64,000 nt of DNA from Austropuccinia psidii (GCA_023105745.1 JALGQZ010000011.1:12176975-12240974); one strand, 5' to 3'. Shown: positions 42,326 through 55,483, counted from the stretch's first letter. The notes: generated by a model not told the origin, from the sequence alone. Program-made: numbers and translations.

Positions 42326-42549
42326 CAGTAGCTAAGCTCAGTGGAAGTATAGTGTTGAAAATTACCCAGTAGCTAAGCTCAGTGGAATTATAGTGTTGAA
42401 GATTACCCAGTAGCTAAGCTCAGTGGAAGTATAGTGTTGAAGATTGCCCAGTAGCTAAGCTCAGTGGAAGTATAGTGTTGAAGATTACCCAGTAGCTAAG
42501 CTCAGTGGAAGTATAGTGTTGAAGATTACCCAGTAGCTAAGCTCAGTGA
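42326..42549 (+). repeat. 41-bp tandem repeat, five full copies and one partial
   Basis: Units start at 42326, 42367, 42408, 42449, 42490 and 42531 (partial), each beginning CAGTAGCTAAGCTCAGTGG. Only single-base differences, so recently expanded. The unit contains the palindromic word AGCTAAGCT. Confidence 0.95.
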
Positions 42550-43222
42550 AATCTTATCATTATTAAAATAAAAATAAAAATTATGCAGTACTCAAGATTA
42601 AGGTTACTACTCTACTAAAATATTTTAACCAGTAAAATTAACACCATTGATAAAGACTCAAAAAATACCTTTGCCCTTTAAAAATCCAATATCAAAGGAT
42701 CTTACCTCTTAAATGTAACAAATACAGTTTTATCTTATTATCAACAACTCTTAAAAAAATAACAAACCTTTAAAAAATCATTTTACTCTATTTTAACTTT
42801 ATCTCAACAAAATTATCTTTATCAAAACTCATGAAATTTTTCTGAATACCTTAAATAAATCATCTTACCAAACTTATATCACCAAGAAGATACCACTCAC
42901 CCCAATTTCACTGAAAACCAAAATTATACAGACATGTATTTCATTAAAATCTCAAAGGTTAGCCAAAATCACTAACATTATTTTTCCTATTACATATTGA
43001 ATAGGTCTGATCTGAGACTTCTGCAGTTGTAAAGCTACTTACCAATTTTATATTGGTTTTTGAGCTTCAAAGAAAGTTTTTGTTCAGTATTTTAGGAGGG
43101 GAAGGCAATACACCCTTGCCAACCTTGGTTACAGGAGTTATTAGCAATTCAAACCTAGTTACCTGTGATTTACCCCTCCAGGTACTGCCTCATTTTAATC
43201 CTACACAAGAGGAGTTCCCACA

Positions 43223-44506
43223 ATATGAATTGTTCTAATGAGCTCAATATGGTTAAATCCTCCTTCATCAGAGAGTGTTGGCCATTCTTCTTGTTTGGGA
43301 ATATCTCTTGAAGTAATTTGTTTTTCTCCTAAGAAGGGGTTTATAATTTCCTTTACAGAAGGTTTTCCTTCAGTTAATGGTGTGGAATTTCTGGAAATAT
43401 GTGAATCAGGATCATAATTCTTATGAATTTGATTCACTTGTGAGAATATCTCCTCCTTTAATATCTGTATTTTATTATCACTCCTCTACAAATGAGTAGA
43501 AAAAGGATTTGTGTTATGAACTATGTCCAAAACATTCTCTTTCAGGTTTCTGAGCTTGTCATTGATATTATGAATGGAATGGTTGTCTAATTCATAATTT
43601 TTCACCTTGCATTTCCTCTCAATCCTGTCACATGTGTTGGAAGGTTACTCAATCCTTGCATTTGTGACTTGACACCATTCAGTGAAAGTTCTGTCATTAT
43701 TTCTTGAGTCATTTATATTTGATGTTAATTTCTTCCATTATTTGTCAAAAGTATCAAGCTTTAAATAAAGAATGGACTGAATAGATCTGATTTTATCAAT
43801 TATTTATGTGGGAAGGTCCTTCTCATCCTTTCATTCTCCTTTGCTGTGAACTGAATAAGATTTCTGGCCATGTTTAACACATTATCTATAGGCGAAGGAT
43901 CCAATGTTGGAATTCTGTACCCTTGTTGGTAAGGTATGTGCCAATTGGCTTTGCCTTTATTTTTCTTGGGACCCTTCTTCTTCTGAGCTTCTTTGGGCTT
44001 GTTCTTGGGGAGTTTTGGAGCTGTTTGAAGCTACTGGTCCTTCTTCTTACAAAGATTGGATCATTTCCAGTTCCTTCTTTCACTCTACATATAAAAGACT
44101 TTGGTTCTTCAACCAATTCTTTATCTGTTTGAACCTGTCCCTGCAAGAAAATGGGCTCCATTCTCCTAAGAGCTCTATGGTCTTCTCCTCACCCAAAAAG
44201 CTATTGATATGCAAGTAGGAGTTCATATCTCCCTTCCAAAGGCTTTAGCATATTTCCAACTCTTTCTATTTGGCTTCTCTGTACCAGGCTTTGTACTGAG
44301 AATGATATATTTCTATGGCTTCCACTTGAGAGTGGTTCAACCCTTAAAACATTACCTTGAATCAGTTCAGGCACAAAGTTAATGTCAAATGTTGTTGGTA
44401 TGGACCTTGGGAAATGGGGGAAACTCTGTATTCCTCCATCTGTGCCTTTCTTGAGGAAGGTCTTCCAGGTCTGGCCCTGGTCTTTCCCCTTCCTTGTCCA
44501 CATCAA
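43223..44506 (-). pseudogene. Element C gag, decayed
   Basis: Three minus-strand pieces: 44506-44201 (variable N-terminus), 44161-43886 (RRTSSFKQLQNSPRTSPKKLRRRR, comparable to SPSSFYQQAPSQPTSPRREEE of A) and 43437-43223 (RNSTPL, then INPFLGEKQ, EEWPTLSDEGG, HIELIRTI). Stops and frame changes lie between them. The capsid core, zinc knuckle and all of pol are missing because the F LTR follows. Confidence 0.65.
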
Positions 44507-44600
44507 TCTTGTTGGACTTAGTATTTTCTCCCATTTCTGGTATGAACCATTTTCACATCAATTTGAGAAAAAATTAATAATAAAGAAAAAAGACACACAC

Positions 44601-44701
44601 CTTTTGGTGGCTGTTTGGATAACTCTGGTTTAAATAAAGTGCTTCTTTTGGAAATTTGTACTTCAATACTTTCATCAGATTATTCCTCTTCAAAATCTGG
44701 A
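44601..44701 (-). other. Element C leader exon (putative)
   Basis: On the minus strand a 101-nt block between TTACCAG and AAAAG/GTGTGT. One frame reads PDFEEE, stop, then SDESIEVQISKRS..LFKPELSKQPPK. It takes the same place, between the primer site and gag, as the leader exons of A (58149-58298) and B (12660-12960). Confidence 0.4.
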
Positions 44702-45116
44702 CTGGTAATATATCTCTTACTGAGCTTATTACCAGCTGAAATATATTTTATTAAAGGCACTAGAAAAGAATTATCAAACAAATTACTTTAAAATTTTTTG
44801 AAGAGTTTTTATAAGGTTTTTTTTTATTTTTTAAAGAAAGTATTATTTTTAGAGAAACAAAAAACTAAAAATTCAAAATTTTTAATCAAATATTTATTTA
44901 CAGTAACCCAAAGAAGAACTTGATAGGTTTTCAGATTTGAAAAAGCCATGTGTAACACATTATAAAATCAATACAAATTCCTAAATGAAAATGATTTTTC
45001 AGAAAATTTTAAAAACAAAAAAAATTTAACTCCAAAATCAGGAAAAATAAATTATCAAATTAATATTTTTCAAAGCTTAAAATATATTAATTAAGGGTTC
45101 AAAGCTCAAAAGCCAT

Positions 45117-45131
45117 GGCCAGGCCCCCAAA
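45117..45131 (-). promoter_or_regulatory. Primer-binding site of element C
   Basis: On the minus strand TTTGGGGGCCTGGCC right after the LTR end ...GCATTACA. Same as in A and B. Confidence 0.75.
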
Positions 45132-45324
45132 TGTAATGCTTTTCTATTGAGCAATTGATAATATTACTATTAATCAAGAGTACTATGACTCTTATTATGA
45201 AACATAATGAATACATTTATTATAACAACAAAGAAGAATTTAACTGATTAATTATTTCTTTTACTTGGTATACACTACTGGTGATTATAGCAGTTCTCAG
45301 TAACGTTCTATTATTATAAATTAA

Positions 45325-46773
45325 GGGTGTTGGTAAACACACGTAAGCTTTTAGTAAAAACACGTAAGCCCTTACGTGTTTTTACCAAATTATGGCCAAA
45401 ACATGTAAGTGACCTAATTTTCTTATAAAAATTCCTCAGGCTCATTTTGGAGAATTTTTAACATTTTTTTTTTGCCATATTTTTTCCGACATGGGATGTG
45501 AAGGTCCCCAAATTTTTTCAAATTTTTTTTTTGCCCACTTTTTCTATTTTGGGCAATTTGGTAAAATGGCCCATTTTTTTGAAAAAATTCATTAAAAATG
45601 TTCCCACTTATGAATTTCAATTTTTTTTTTAAAAAATGAAGGTGAGAATGTTGAGAATAATAAACCAGAAGCCCAACATTTTGGTATTTTTTTTGCAAGA
45701 ACATTTGTAGGCCCAAAAAGTCCATGTTTTTTTATGTTTTTTTTCATGTTTATAATTAAATTGAAAATGCCATTTATGACATAAATTGAATTCAAAATGT
45801 AATTTATGATGAGTGGAAGTTAAAATTTGATTTTTGGCATTAACAGTGCCATAAATGGCATCACTAATGACATAATAATGCCATAAATGGCATCAAGAAT
45901 GACATACAGATGCCATTTATGGCCAGAAAATTGACATAAATGGCATTACAGCAATGCCATAAATTGAATTTAATGGCCTTGACAATGCCATTGATGCATT
46001 TAAAAAAGCCATGAATGGCCTTAACATTGGCCTTAAAAATGGCATGAATGGCCTTAACATTGGCCTTAAAAATGGAATTAATGGCCTTAACTATAACATA
46101 AATGGCATCAAAAATGCCATTTGTGGAATCAAAACTTCCATTTGTGGCATCACATAAATGGAATTAGCAATGCCATTTATGGTGTTACATAAATGGCATT
46201 ATGCCATTTATTGCATTGATAATGCCATTAATGGTATTAGTAATGCCATTAATGGCATTGTTAATGTGGCATTATTAATGCCATTTATGGCATTAATGGC
46301 ATCAGAAATGTTGCATTTTTGATGCCACAAATGGCATTGTTGATGCCATAAATGGCATTAATGGCATCAATAATATTTCATTGATAATGCCATTTATGGC
46401 ACTGTTAATGCCATTTATGGCACTGTTAATGCCATTTATGGCACTGTTAATGCCATTTATGGCACTGTTAATGCCATTTATGGCACTGTTAATGCCATTT
46501 ATGGCATTGTTGATTCCATAAATGGCATTAATGGCATCAGAAATATTTCATTGATAATTCCATTAATGGCACTGTTAATGCCATAAATGGAATTTTTAAT
46601 TCCATAAATGGCATTAATGGCATCATAAATGCCATAAATAGCCATATTTCATTTAAAAACCATCCCTTACATGTTTTTACCCCAAAATTACGTGTTTTTT
46701 ACCAATTGATGGTAAAAACACGTAAGCTCTTATGTGTTTTTACCAATTTGCTTACATGTTTTTACCAATACCC
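45325..46773. mobile_element. Non-autonomous DNA transposon (1449 bp) filled with palindromes
   Basis: Terminal inverted repeats: GGGTGTTGGTAAACACACGT on the left against the complement of the right end, GGGTATTGGTAAAAACATGT. It is flanked by a perfect 8-bp duplication TAAATTAA (45317-45324 and 46774-46781). Subterminal copies of GGTAAAAACACGTAAG lie in both orientations near both ends. No transposase gene. An 8-bp duplication fits hAT-type elements, but I cannot prove the superfamily. Confidence 0.8.
45830..46660. repeat. Palindrome array of GCCATWWATGGC units
   Basis: More than twenty copies of GCCATAAATGGC, GCCATTAATGGC or GCCATTTATGGC with short spacers of GTTAAT, ATCAAG and similar. A perfect 21-bp tandem part (AATGCCATTTATGGCACTGTT) spans 46386-46511 with six copies. 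Confidence 0.9.
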
Positions 46774-48377
46774 TAAATTAAAAGAAGTGGTATTTAATAA
46801 AACTTCTTTATCAAGAGAATATCTAATGGTTTTAATTAATGATGATCTTTTACAAGAATAACTATATTCAATTCTTGAATAAAGCTACAGCTTTAAGGAA
46901 AAATTTCTGAAAATTAGCCAAACACTCACCAATACTCCAAAAATACCTTGACAAGAATTGGCAGAGCTATTTGACAGATTATTTGTGAATTTAAATGATC
47001 AAAATTGATTTTATAACATTAATACAACAATATAAAAATTGAAAACCATTTTAAATAGCTTTTTTCTTTGATTTACAATATTTCTTATTAATTTGGAAAG
47101 ATTTAAAACAATTAATAAAAGATTCAACTAATACTTACCTGTTGGTACTAATGATAAGAGTGACTAATAAGATGATTCTCAAAACAAAAGAAATCATAGG
47201 CCTCTTTTAAGTCTATAACAGCTCACATAGTTGTGCCATGGAGAAAAATAAAACCCAGTGAGTAAGAAACATTTTACCTTTATTGCTTTAATGATTACAT
47301 CACCTGTAGTCATGTGAAATTATCATAAATAGTTAATTAAGTCAATTTATGTGACTATCAGCTAATTTATGGTTAAGAAATAGAGGATTAACAACTTTAA
47401 ATGTTATTTTATTTAAAAATTAAAATTAACTTCTCAAAATTATTGATGTTATTGCAAATTTGATCACAGGTTGTATTTTATGTGGGTTGTATTTTATGTG
47501 AATTTTTGAAGATTAAATGTTACATGTGAAATAATCAAACATGGACTGTAAGTGAAGCTTTCAATTTGAAGTCTGAAGTAATAATTATTTTTTTAGTATT
47601 TATGATCACTTTTCTCATACTTTGTGAGAGTTTCATATGGATTCATTATGAATGGTATTTTGAATGGATTTTTCAATTTTTTACCACTTTTCTATGTAGA
47701 AAAGCAAATACTATAGTCACAGCTAGTTTCCATGAGGTACATTAATTGATACTAGTCCAAAAAGGGTTTTAATTAATCGTTTTTTGCTTATACATGGAAA
47801 ATGATTAATAATTTACATTGTTACAGGAGTCAGAGTTTCTCATTATCTCTTTGTACTGTCAAAATAGCAGTTTATTTGCTATTTTCTCATTATTTAATGA
47901 GAGTTTAAGCTTGTAACCAGGTTCCCAAAAGGCTTTAATATACTAATTTTTCCATGATCAGCAATGGATCCAAGCTATAGATATTTCCACACCTCATAGG
48001 CCTCACAAGCTGGGTACCCTGGACCCTTTTATGTCTTTTTCCTCCCTTATATATTTTGTATGTCAAAAATAGTAATTCAGGCTTCAAGACCAATATCCAC
48101 TATAGCTGTATCAAATCTTTGTGTAGTAATGCAGTAACATTAAGTGCCACAGACATGAATAACACTATTTGTAGTGTATATGTAACATGGGATTTCTCAC
48201 ATTCACATTATTCTGGCATGAAATTGAGAAAAACAAACATTTTCACAATTCTTCCATATGGTATTGATGACATTTTGTTGACTCAAGGCTCACACATTGG
48301 TTATTCTTTTCATGAAATACTCACCAACCAGCCTCTAAATAAGGCAAATATTTTTGGCATTTAAACCCAATGCAACA

Positions 48378-50150
48378 TACTGCATTAAATACCTGTTATG
48401 TCCCAACTGACTGAGCCCAAAAGGTACCCCCCAAACCAATGTGCACTCTAACTGAGGAATCTCAAAAACATTTTTTTAATTTCAGCTCTCAATCTTGAAG
48501 CCCATCCACAATCAACCTTTATGACCAAACCTTGCACTTATCTTTGATAGATGTCTCATAATTCTACCATCATTCAAACATGTCAACACCTATTTCTGAT
48601 CATCTAACTTCATTCAGTAGTTACAAGCATAGTTTTCAGAATAAATATTTTGCTTTTGGTCACCTTTTTGGCTTCAACAACAATTATGACCAATTAGAAT
48701 GAGCTCAAAAGCATTATCCCATTTTTTTTCATCCTTCAGGGGCTCACAAATATGAGTTCCTTAGGCAGTTCTCCATGTCACATCACTCATTCATTGCAGT
48801 TACTTCACAAATACATCTCAGGAAAGTTAGTCTTGCTCAACAATTGTCATTTCAACTTTCATTTGGCTTGTGATCTAAGTAGACATTTGGATTTACTTTC
48901 AGCCATAATGGACCCATCTCAAACTTCTGTTAAATATTTCTATGATGTTTATGAAGGTAAAAAAACTATGAAGTTAGTCAGGATAAAAATAAGCTGAGTG
49001 GCCATAAATCCAGCCCACCCCCACCCTGTCATAACTCACCTAAGTGGCAAAGTGTGCAATCTGTGGTGTATTATTATTTTAAAGTTTGTGAAATAGCCCT
49101 ATTTAGCTTAATTTCAATTAAAACTCAGTTGTAGTTTTCTGATTTTTCTTGACCCTCAGAAAAGAGCCCAATGGGGTAGTGGATTAAAGACAAAGAATTT
49201 TTTGTTTCATTTACCAGGTTCAGACACTACAGGAAATCTCTATCTTTTTTAATTCTTGATTTTACTACTCTTCCAATTTACCTTGTGGCTTAGTAGTAAA
49301 AAGGTAGGAATTATGATGAAGAACACTTCCAACCTCAAAAGACATTGCAGCAAATTTTGTGGGAGACTTAGTTCTTCGGAATCAAAATTCCCTGGTGCTA
49401 TTGATCCATACCTAGGAGAAAATCTTAGTTTACCTGCAAGTTTCATTTCCAATCCTTCAATAACAATAATTTTGAAAGATTTTCTTCAGTGTATCTTCCC
49501 CTTTTTCCAATGGCCATAATGATGCATCATCTCTTCAATTTCCAATCAAGTTTACTTTGATAAAAAGCACAAAATTATCAATATTTTATCATATTTATGA
49601 GAAAATACCCCAATAATCTCTGATATTGATCTTTGGAAAATCAAAGATCAGAGCCAAGAGCTATATGGCAGCTATAACTCAATTTAATGAGCTAAAACAA
49701 TTTTCTAATAAAACACCTTTATGTGTTGAGTTATGCTTCTTATTTTATTAGGGGTGATGATAGATTATTTATTTGGGGCTTAAATTTAGCCGATGGTATG
49801 GTCATAGTGGCTCAAGCTTGGAATTGTCCTTTTGGGAAGCACTATCTTAAGAAGGAATCATTGTAAAGTCCACAGCCTAACTGGAAATAACATTGCCGTG
49901 ATGACCACACTGAAACATGAATTTGAAGGGATCAATGTAGAATGTCCAAAAGAAGATATATTTCATCACTCATCCTGTCATTTTCTGAATTGCTTTGGCA
50001 TATATGGAGTAGCTTACAGATGAAGATTATTTATCAATCACTCAGGCACTTCTTGAGGATAGCAATGATTAGGATCCTCCAACCACACAAGTGAAATGTA
50101 AGTTTTTTCTTTCAAAACAAATTGACCATGAGTCTAAAATATTTTTCAAT
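48378..50150. other. Non-coding stretch between element C and element A
   Basis: No recognised domain. Open frames at 48752-48997, 49256-49519 and 49832-50023 are short and unlike anything else here. No repeats shared within the window. Likely old decayed element or host intergenic DNA; it continues at 60817 if element A is removed. Confidence 0.35.
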
Positions 50151-50155
50151 AGGTA

Positions 50156-52158
50156 TGTAAGGTTTGACTATGAAACAATAAGTAAAAATTACTAATATTT
50201 TACTTATTGTACTATGAATGTCCTTATAAATGAAATAAATAAGATAAAAATAATTATTATAATTATGGCATAAAGTGATTATATTATTGAATATATATAA
50301 TAATATAATTTATATAATAAAAAATAAATATATTAATATAAAATAATTAATATATTTGATGGCACTTTATTATTGTTACAAACAAATAATAAAGGCGTAA
50401 AAAATTGTTTTTTATTAATAAAAAACAATTAATAACAATAATATTACCAATATCAAAGTTATAAATAAATATAAATACTATTTATATTAATTAAACAATT
50501 ATTAAAATAATAATAAAGAGAAAATTATTATAATAAGAGAAAATAAACTACTTTTAATACTTAATATAATAATTTTGAGATATTTTACGCCAAAAAATAT
50601 AAATACAACCTTTTCAAATTGTATTTACAATGAAAATAAAAGAAAATTACTAATATTCTTGATTTTTACGTGGAAAATGAGTTTTTTTTTTTTAGAGAGA
50701 TTTTTAACAAAAACAATTAAATAAATGATTTAATCACCTCAAGATAGATGATTATAGCAAGGTGGTCTTTGGTCTTTAATAATATAATAGTTTTATATAT
50801 AAAGAATAAAGAAATTACCTTTGATTTAATTGATTTAATGTTTTTAATGTGTCTGAGGGGAAAACAGAGTAAAAAGAGCTCTATTTATAGTTAATACCTC
50901 CCTCCTAGAGTCCAACAGGCTTCTAGTAGACGTGTATTGATCATATCCACTGGAATTGATCAATAGTTTAAGGTTTGAGGATGATTACATCATGATCAAA
51001 CCATATTACATCATTATTACACCATTATTTAGAGTTATCACTATAACTCTAAGTTTGATGACATCGGAGGCTTGGCAGAACCCCAAATTTCGTGGATTTT
51101 ATTAGTTTTAATCATAAACTACTAGTATTCACCAATATTATCACTCATATGACTGTTAAACTTAATTTAAGGTTACAGTAGGTGATCATAACTGCTCAAT
51201 TTAAGCTCAAACTTTGATCTTTAATAACTTTTAAGTTTTCCACGCTACAGGAATTCAGAGACAGAATTCTGATAGCCTGACATAACCTCATTATGCTTCC
51301 AAGAGCGTTTTATTACATCATCAAAACTCTAATTTTGATGATTTTTCTTGTAACTCATCTTTTCTGTCGAAATTCAATATTTTAAACTTCAAACCATGAT
51401 TTCAGGGGGTTTTACCCTGAATTTAATAATAAAAATTACATCATTCTTCACGAATGAACTAGTAGAATCCAACTGTGTATTTTTTTTAAGTTTGGACCAC
51501 TTTCACAACAAAGTGGTCAACAGCTCTGTTGATTTTTATCAATATTTCATCATAGGTTTTAACCTTGATTATAATTTGTAAAATAAAGTTTATATCTGTG
51601 TTCTTAAAGTAATTACGTGGTAACTTTATTTTTGGTTCATCACTCTATCTTGTATAGTTTAAGAGATATTAGCTATGATCCTTGAATATATGCATTGACC
51701 AAAAAAGTGCATATATTCGGGTTAATTCCTTAAGTATTAACTCTGGAAATTAGCTCATTAATTGTTTTATGTGTTAATTTTCATGGGGAATCCAATGGTA
51801 CAGTTTATTCCACATGTTGTTTCATTGGTTCTTGAAATAAATAAGGATTTATGGTTTTTATAAGGTATTATTCCTTATAACTCATTAAATATTGACTTTA
51901 CAGATATGCCATAAAAATGATATATGTGAATTTTACCATGGGGAATCCAATTGTATAATTTATTTCAAATGTTGATTCATTGTTTTTTAAGTTAAACCAA
52001 GTTTTGTACCAATTTATGGTTTTTTTGTATTTTTAAAGTAATTATTTTTAATGTATAATTATTCTAAGTAATTTTAGTATAGTTATCTTAAGGGTATAAT
52101 TGTTCTGAGTCTTTCTTGTGACCTTATTGAGTATTTGGTCATATCTCAAAGGCTCACA
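50156..52158 (-). repeat. 3' LTR of element A (2003 bp)
   Basis: TGTAAGGTTTGACTATG at one end and AAGGCTCACA at the other. Strongly AT-rich over the first 600 bases. Differs from the right LTR by point changes and a few short indels (for example an extra GATCAAACCATAT near 50995). Confidence 0.95.
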
Positions 52159-52170
52159 TTCCCTACCACC
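52159..52170 (-). promoter_or_regulatory. Polypurine tract of element A
   Basis: On the minus strand GGTGGTAGGGAA directly before the LTR. Confidence 0.7.
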
Positions 52171-52369
52171 AAAAAAGATTGTACCACAATCTGATATGTG
52201 TAATTAGGGTATCATCCACTGTCCTACCTCTTCAATAGACTTTGTTAGTCTTGAAGCTCAATAATGCTTAACTTTTCTATTTTTCAGGCTTTCTTTCATG
52301 TCTGAACCTTCTTAGTAGTTTATCAGCATTTGTTATATCTTTCTCAAGTAGCCATTCATCTTCTTGAGT

Positions 52370-55315
52370 TTAATTTCTATACCTTACAAGGTATTCCCTT
52401 TCTTTTTTGTTTCTTGTCCTTCTTTCTTTAAGGACTTTTACTATTTTCTTTTCTTCTCCTTCTTCCAAGGGGGGAATTTCAAGTGGGGGTTTATTTCTTA
52501 GTGGAAATAACTCCTTGTCACTTGAACTGTAAGGTTTTATCAGACTTACAGGGAAAGTTGGGTGTTTGTTCATTAGTTCACCTGTGAGTTCCAATTGCAC
52601 AGCATTGGGTCCATGAAGTGCTTTTATCATAAATGGTCCTGCAAAGGAATCTTTCAATTTCTTTGGGCCTTTTATGTTATTGAAATTAAGGGTTGATACT
52701 AGGACCAAGTCTCCTATTTTGAAATCAGGTGGCTTATGACTTTTATCCCATCTTTCTTTTGCATATTTGAAAGAATCTTGTATACATCTGTTTGCATGGT
52801 GTCTTGCTTTGTCAAGCATTATTTTAAAGCTGCTTGCTGTTGGATGTATATCCACTAAGTCCTTTTTGAGGGTGTCATAAGGAAGTCTTGGATTCCAACC
52901 TTTTTCTAGCATTTCTGGTGTTTTGCCAGTAGAAGAATGGATTGATGTCTTATATGCTATTTCAAGAGCTGGTATTAGTGTACACCAATCATGGGTAAAA
53001 CCATCAGAATATTTGAATTCTAGCCCATAAGCACAGAATCTTCTGATCATGTCCTCTAAGGTCTGTATCATTCTTTCTGCTAAACCATCAGCTTGGGGAT
53101 GGTAAGCTGTTGAGAATGATAGCTTTGTCCCAAATAAGTTATGGAGATTTGTCCATAATGCTGAAGTGAACTTTGGGTCTCTGTCACTTATAATATTCTG
53201 GAATAAGCCTGTATGGCTAATAACTTTATTCCATATCATTATGGCTGTGTCCATAGCTGTGTCATCTTCATGACATGGTAAGAACATGGGAGTTTTACTG
53301 TATCTGTCAACTAACACTAGGCATGCATTATAACTCCTGTCTCCACCTGGAGGTAAAGCTGTTACCCAATCCATATGAACTATTTCCCATGGGGATTTTG
53401 GTTCTTGGATTTGGATCATCATTCCAAATTTCTTTCCTGTGGCTCTGTTGGCTTTTTGACATCTGTCACAGGTTTGGCAGTATTCTGTAACATCTTTCTT
53501 CCAATTTGGCCACCAAGAGCAGGTTTTCACCCTCTCTAGTGTTCTATCTTCTGAAAGGTGTCCAGCTGCAACACTGTCATGACATTCATGTAAAATAGTG
53601 TTTATCAGGGTTCTATCTGTTAAGGCCATAACACATGTGTGTTTTGTTCTATGGTAAAGGATTCCATCAAGGAGGTGGAATCTTCCTTCATCATATTCCT
53701 TTTTCCATGTTTCATCTAGTTTTGATGAAAGTGATGGGTCTTTGCAGTCTTTCATTAGAAGTTGGCTTAAGATATGGCAATTTTTGTCTATCTTATAGCT
53801 TTCTTTAACTTGGTTAAAGAATTCTGTGCCAATATCTGTAACACATATTCCTTCTATATGGTGTTCTTCTTGTGGCACCCATGCTGGATTGTCAGGATCT
53901 GCTAGAGCCCATCTGCTAAGACCATCTGCATTTTTATGGATATTACCAGAATTATGAACAATAGTCATATTTCCCCTGTATTCTTGGATGGAAATTTGCC
54001 ATCTCAGCATATGTCTATTTGGAGTCTTCATATTTAATAGTGATTTCACAGCATTACAGTCTGTGATTACATCAAATACTGTGCCATCCAAATAATAATG
54101 CAGTTTTTCTAAAGCCCACACTAAGCATAAGCATTCCGTTTGGCTGGCTCCACACCTTGCTTCTGTTGGCTTTATCTGCCTTGAAATGAAACAAATTGGT
54201 CTTTCCACTGTTTTATCATTGATAATTTGTGTTTGGTGAAGTGCAGCACCTAGTCCTTCTCCACAAGAATCAATGTATAGTTTGAAGGGTAGTTTCCAAT
54301 CTGGCATTAGAAGAAATGGGGCATTTGTTAGTGAATTTTTCAATTCTTCATATGCCTTGACCCTTTCTTCAGTCATTTCATAAACTGTTTGTTGGTCACA
54401 TAATTTATATAAGGATTTGGCAATTTTCGCAAAGTCCTTTATATGCTGTCTATAGTAACCAGCAAATCCTAAAAATGATTGCATTTCTTTTTTGGTTTGA
54501 GGCATTGGTTTAAGTAGTACTGCTGCTACTTTATTTTTGTCTATGCCTAGACTAAGTCCAGATACAACATGTACTAGTGCTTTTAATTCACTATATGCAG
54601 AATGACACTTTTTCAAGGAAATTTTCATATTCACTTGGACTATTTTCTGTAGTACTCTTTCTAGTCTTGTAAGGTGATTTTCCCAAGTTTCTGAGCAAAC
54701 TATGATATCATCAATATAGATAATTAACCATCCTTCTGATAATTCTTCAGGAAATATGGTATTCATCATTCTTTGGTAATGGGAAGGTGCATTTTTTATC
54801 CCAAATGGCATTCTTAAGTATTCAAAAATTCCACAATGGACTATTATTCTTAGTAGTTTCTTGGCATTGTCTGTTAAGACATTTTGATGAAAACCCTTTA
54901 AGGCATCCATAGCTATAATGAACTTAGCTTGTGAAAATTTTGTCAATGTCTCATGGATTCTAGGTATTGGATATCTATCTGGAATGGTATAGGTGTTCAG
55001 GGCTCTGAAGTCTCCTACCATCCTTGATTTTCCATTATGCCAAGTTATAATGACAGGAGTAGTAACTTCTACCTGTTCATTATGTCCAGCTTTTCTTAAT
55101 ACTCCAAGGTGTATTAATTCTTTAATGTGTACCTCTAAGGCTTCTCTAGCCCTTGGACTAGCTGGGTAAGCTGGTCTTCTTAGTAAGGGTGGGTAAGGCT
55201 TTTCCACATTAAGAATTATGTCTACTTCATGCCCAATTATAGCACCTAGTGGCTCTTTTTCAGTTGCAAAGGCATCTTTGTACTTAAATAAGAGGTTAAT
55301 CAATTTTTCTTTCAT
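52370..55315 (-). CDS. Element A RT, RNase H and integrase (981 codons)
   Basis: Residues about 75-260 are [67 protein letters not shown] and an intact box IIYIDDIIV. Then [15 protein letters not shown] (here [12 protein letters not shown]) and the connection [14 protein letters not shown]. RNase H from about 345: [48 protein letters not shown]. Integrase from about 570: [12 protein letters not shown]...[44 protein letters not shown], so the D-D-E triad is intact. C-terminal [23 protein letters not shown] module. A stop at 52370-52372 cuts the final chromodomain-like DEWLLEKDI tail, which continues in frame to about 52290. Confidence 0.95.
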   Translation of the reverse strand: MKEKLINLLFKYKDAFATEKEPLGAIIGHEVDIILNVEKPYPPLLRRPAYPASPRAREALEVHIKELIHLGVLRKAGHNEQVEVTTPVIITWHNGKSRMVGDFRALNTYTIPDRYPIPRIHETLTKFSQAKFIIAMDALKGFHQNVLTDNAKKLLRIIVHCGIFEYLRMPFGIKNAPSHYQRMMNTIFPEELSEGWLIIYIDDIIVCSETWENHLTRLERVLQKIVQVNMKISLKKCHSAYSELKALVHVVSGLSLGIDKNKVAAVLLKPMPQTKKEMQSFLGFAGYYRQHIKDFAKIAKSLYKLCDQQTVYEMTEERVKAYEELKNSLTNAPFLLMPDWKLPFKLYIDSCGEGLGAALHQTQIINDKTVERPICFISRQIKPTEARCGASQTECLCLVWALEKLHYYLDGTVFDVITDCNAVKSLLNMKTPNRHMLRWQISIQEYRGNMTIVHNSGNIHKNADGLSRWALADPDNPAWVPQEEHHIEGICVTDIGTEFFNQVKESYKIDKNCHILSQLLMKDCKDPSLSSKLDETWKKEYDEGRFHLLDGILYHRTKHTCVMALTDRTLINTILHECHDSVAAGHLSEDRTLERVKTCSWWPNWKKDVTEYCQTCDRCQKANRATGKKFGMMIQIQEPKSPWEIVHMDWVTALPPGGDRSYNACLVLVDRYSKTPMFLPCHEDDTAMDTAIMIWNKVISHTGLFQNIISDRDPKFTSALWTNLHNLFGTKLSFSTAYHPQADGLAERMIQTLEDMIRRFCAYGLEFKYSDGFTHDWCTLIPALEIAYKTSIHSSTGKTPEMLEKGWNPRLPYDTLKKDLVDIHPTASSFKIMLDKARHHANRCIQDSFKYAKERWDKSHKPPDFKIGDLVLVSTLNFNNIKGPKKLKDSFAGPFMIKALHGPNAVQLELTGELMNKHPTFPVSLIKPYSSSDKELFPLRNKPPLEIPPLEEGEEKKIVKVLKERRTRNKKEREYLVRYRN

Positions 55316-55483
55316 TTTTTCTGTTAATTCTTGATTGAATTCTGCCTCTTTAAGTTGTTCAGATATAAAAAGTTCCTTGTCTGGAATCTTTTCTTCCTTC
55401 TTAATAGCTGTAATTTGTTTTTTGTTATTTAAGAAGCCAAACGTTTGTCTCTTATTGTCTCCTATAGTAAAATATCTATCCTT

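Larger units (their letters stand above)
28592..43222 (+). mobile_element. Element F: distinct Ty3/Gypsy lineage, interrupted
   Basis: Protease (28636 on), spacer domains to 31083, then after a 6.7-kb non-pol stretch RT, RH, IN (37778-40939), purine tract and a 2.2-kb 3' LTR (40991-43222). No gag or 5' LTR: the left side is cut by D's LTR. RT and IN differ clearly from A-E, for instance ATNSVAVYQAQM and a GGIKGP catalytic neighbourhood. It carries stops in most domains. Its LTR end sits inside the gag of element C. Confidence 0.75.
40991..43222 (+). repeat. 3' LTR of element F (about 2.2 kb)
   Basis: Starts TGTTGTATTCC after the purine tract; the end is placed at TTCCCACA (43222) because gag sequence of element C resumes at 43223. 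The flank ATATG would be the target duplication. No second copy exists in the window, so the right limit rests on the C junction. Contains a duplicated segment and a 41-bp tandem repeat. Confidence 0.6.
43223..48377 (-). mobile_element. Element C: 5' half of an A-like Ty3/Gypsy element
   Basis: Minus strand order: 5' LTR (right), primer-binding site (45131-45117), leader exon, decayed gag, then cut at 43222/43223 by the F LTR. Gag resembles element A (PKQEEWPTLSDEGGFNHIELIRTI against LKEWPTFTGEGEYDHMSFIKTI). A DNA transposon lies within the LTR. Confidence 0.7.
45132..48377 (-). repeat. 5' LTR of element C with a DNA transposon inside
   Basis: The inner end TGTAATGC is precise (primer site next to it). 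The block next to it matches 1-313 and the end of the G LTR. GGGTACCCTGG at about 48012 corresponds to GGGTACCC at about 61433 in G at a similar distance from the inner end once the insertion is removed. The outer limit (GCAACA at 48377) is a guess within a few hundred bases. Net of the insertion it is about 1.8 kb. Confidence 0.5.

Noticed and set aside
42326..42549. CRISPR-like array
   Set aside because: The units abut without spacers; this is a plain 41-bp tandem repeat in a eukaryotic LTR.
43904..44218. Plus-strand frames over 43.9-44.6 kb
   Set aside because: Antisense shadows of the decayed gag of element C.
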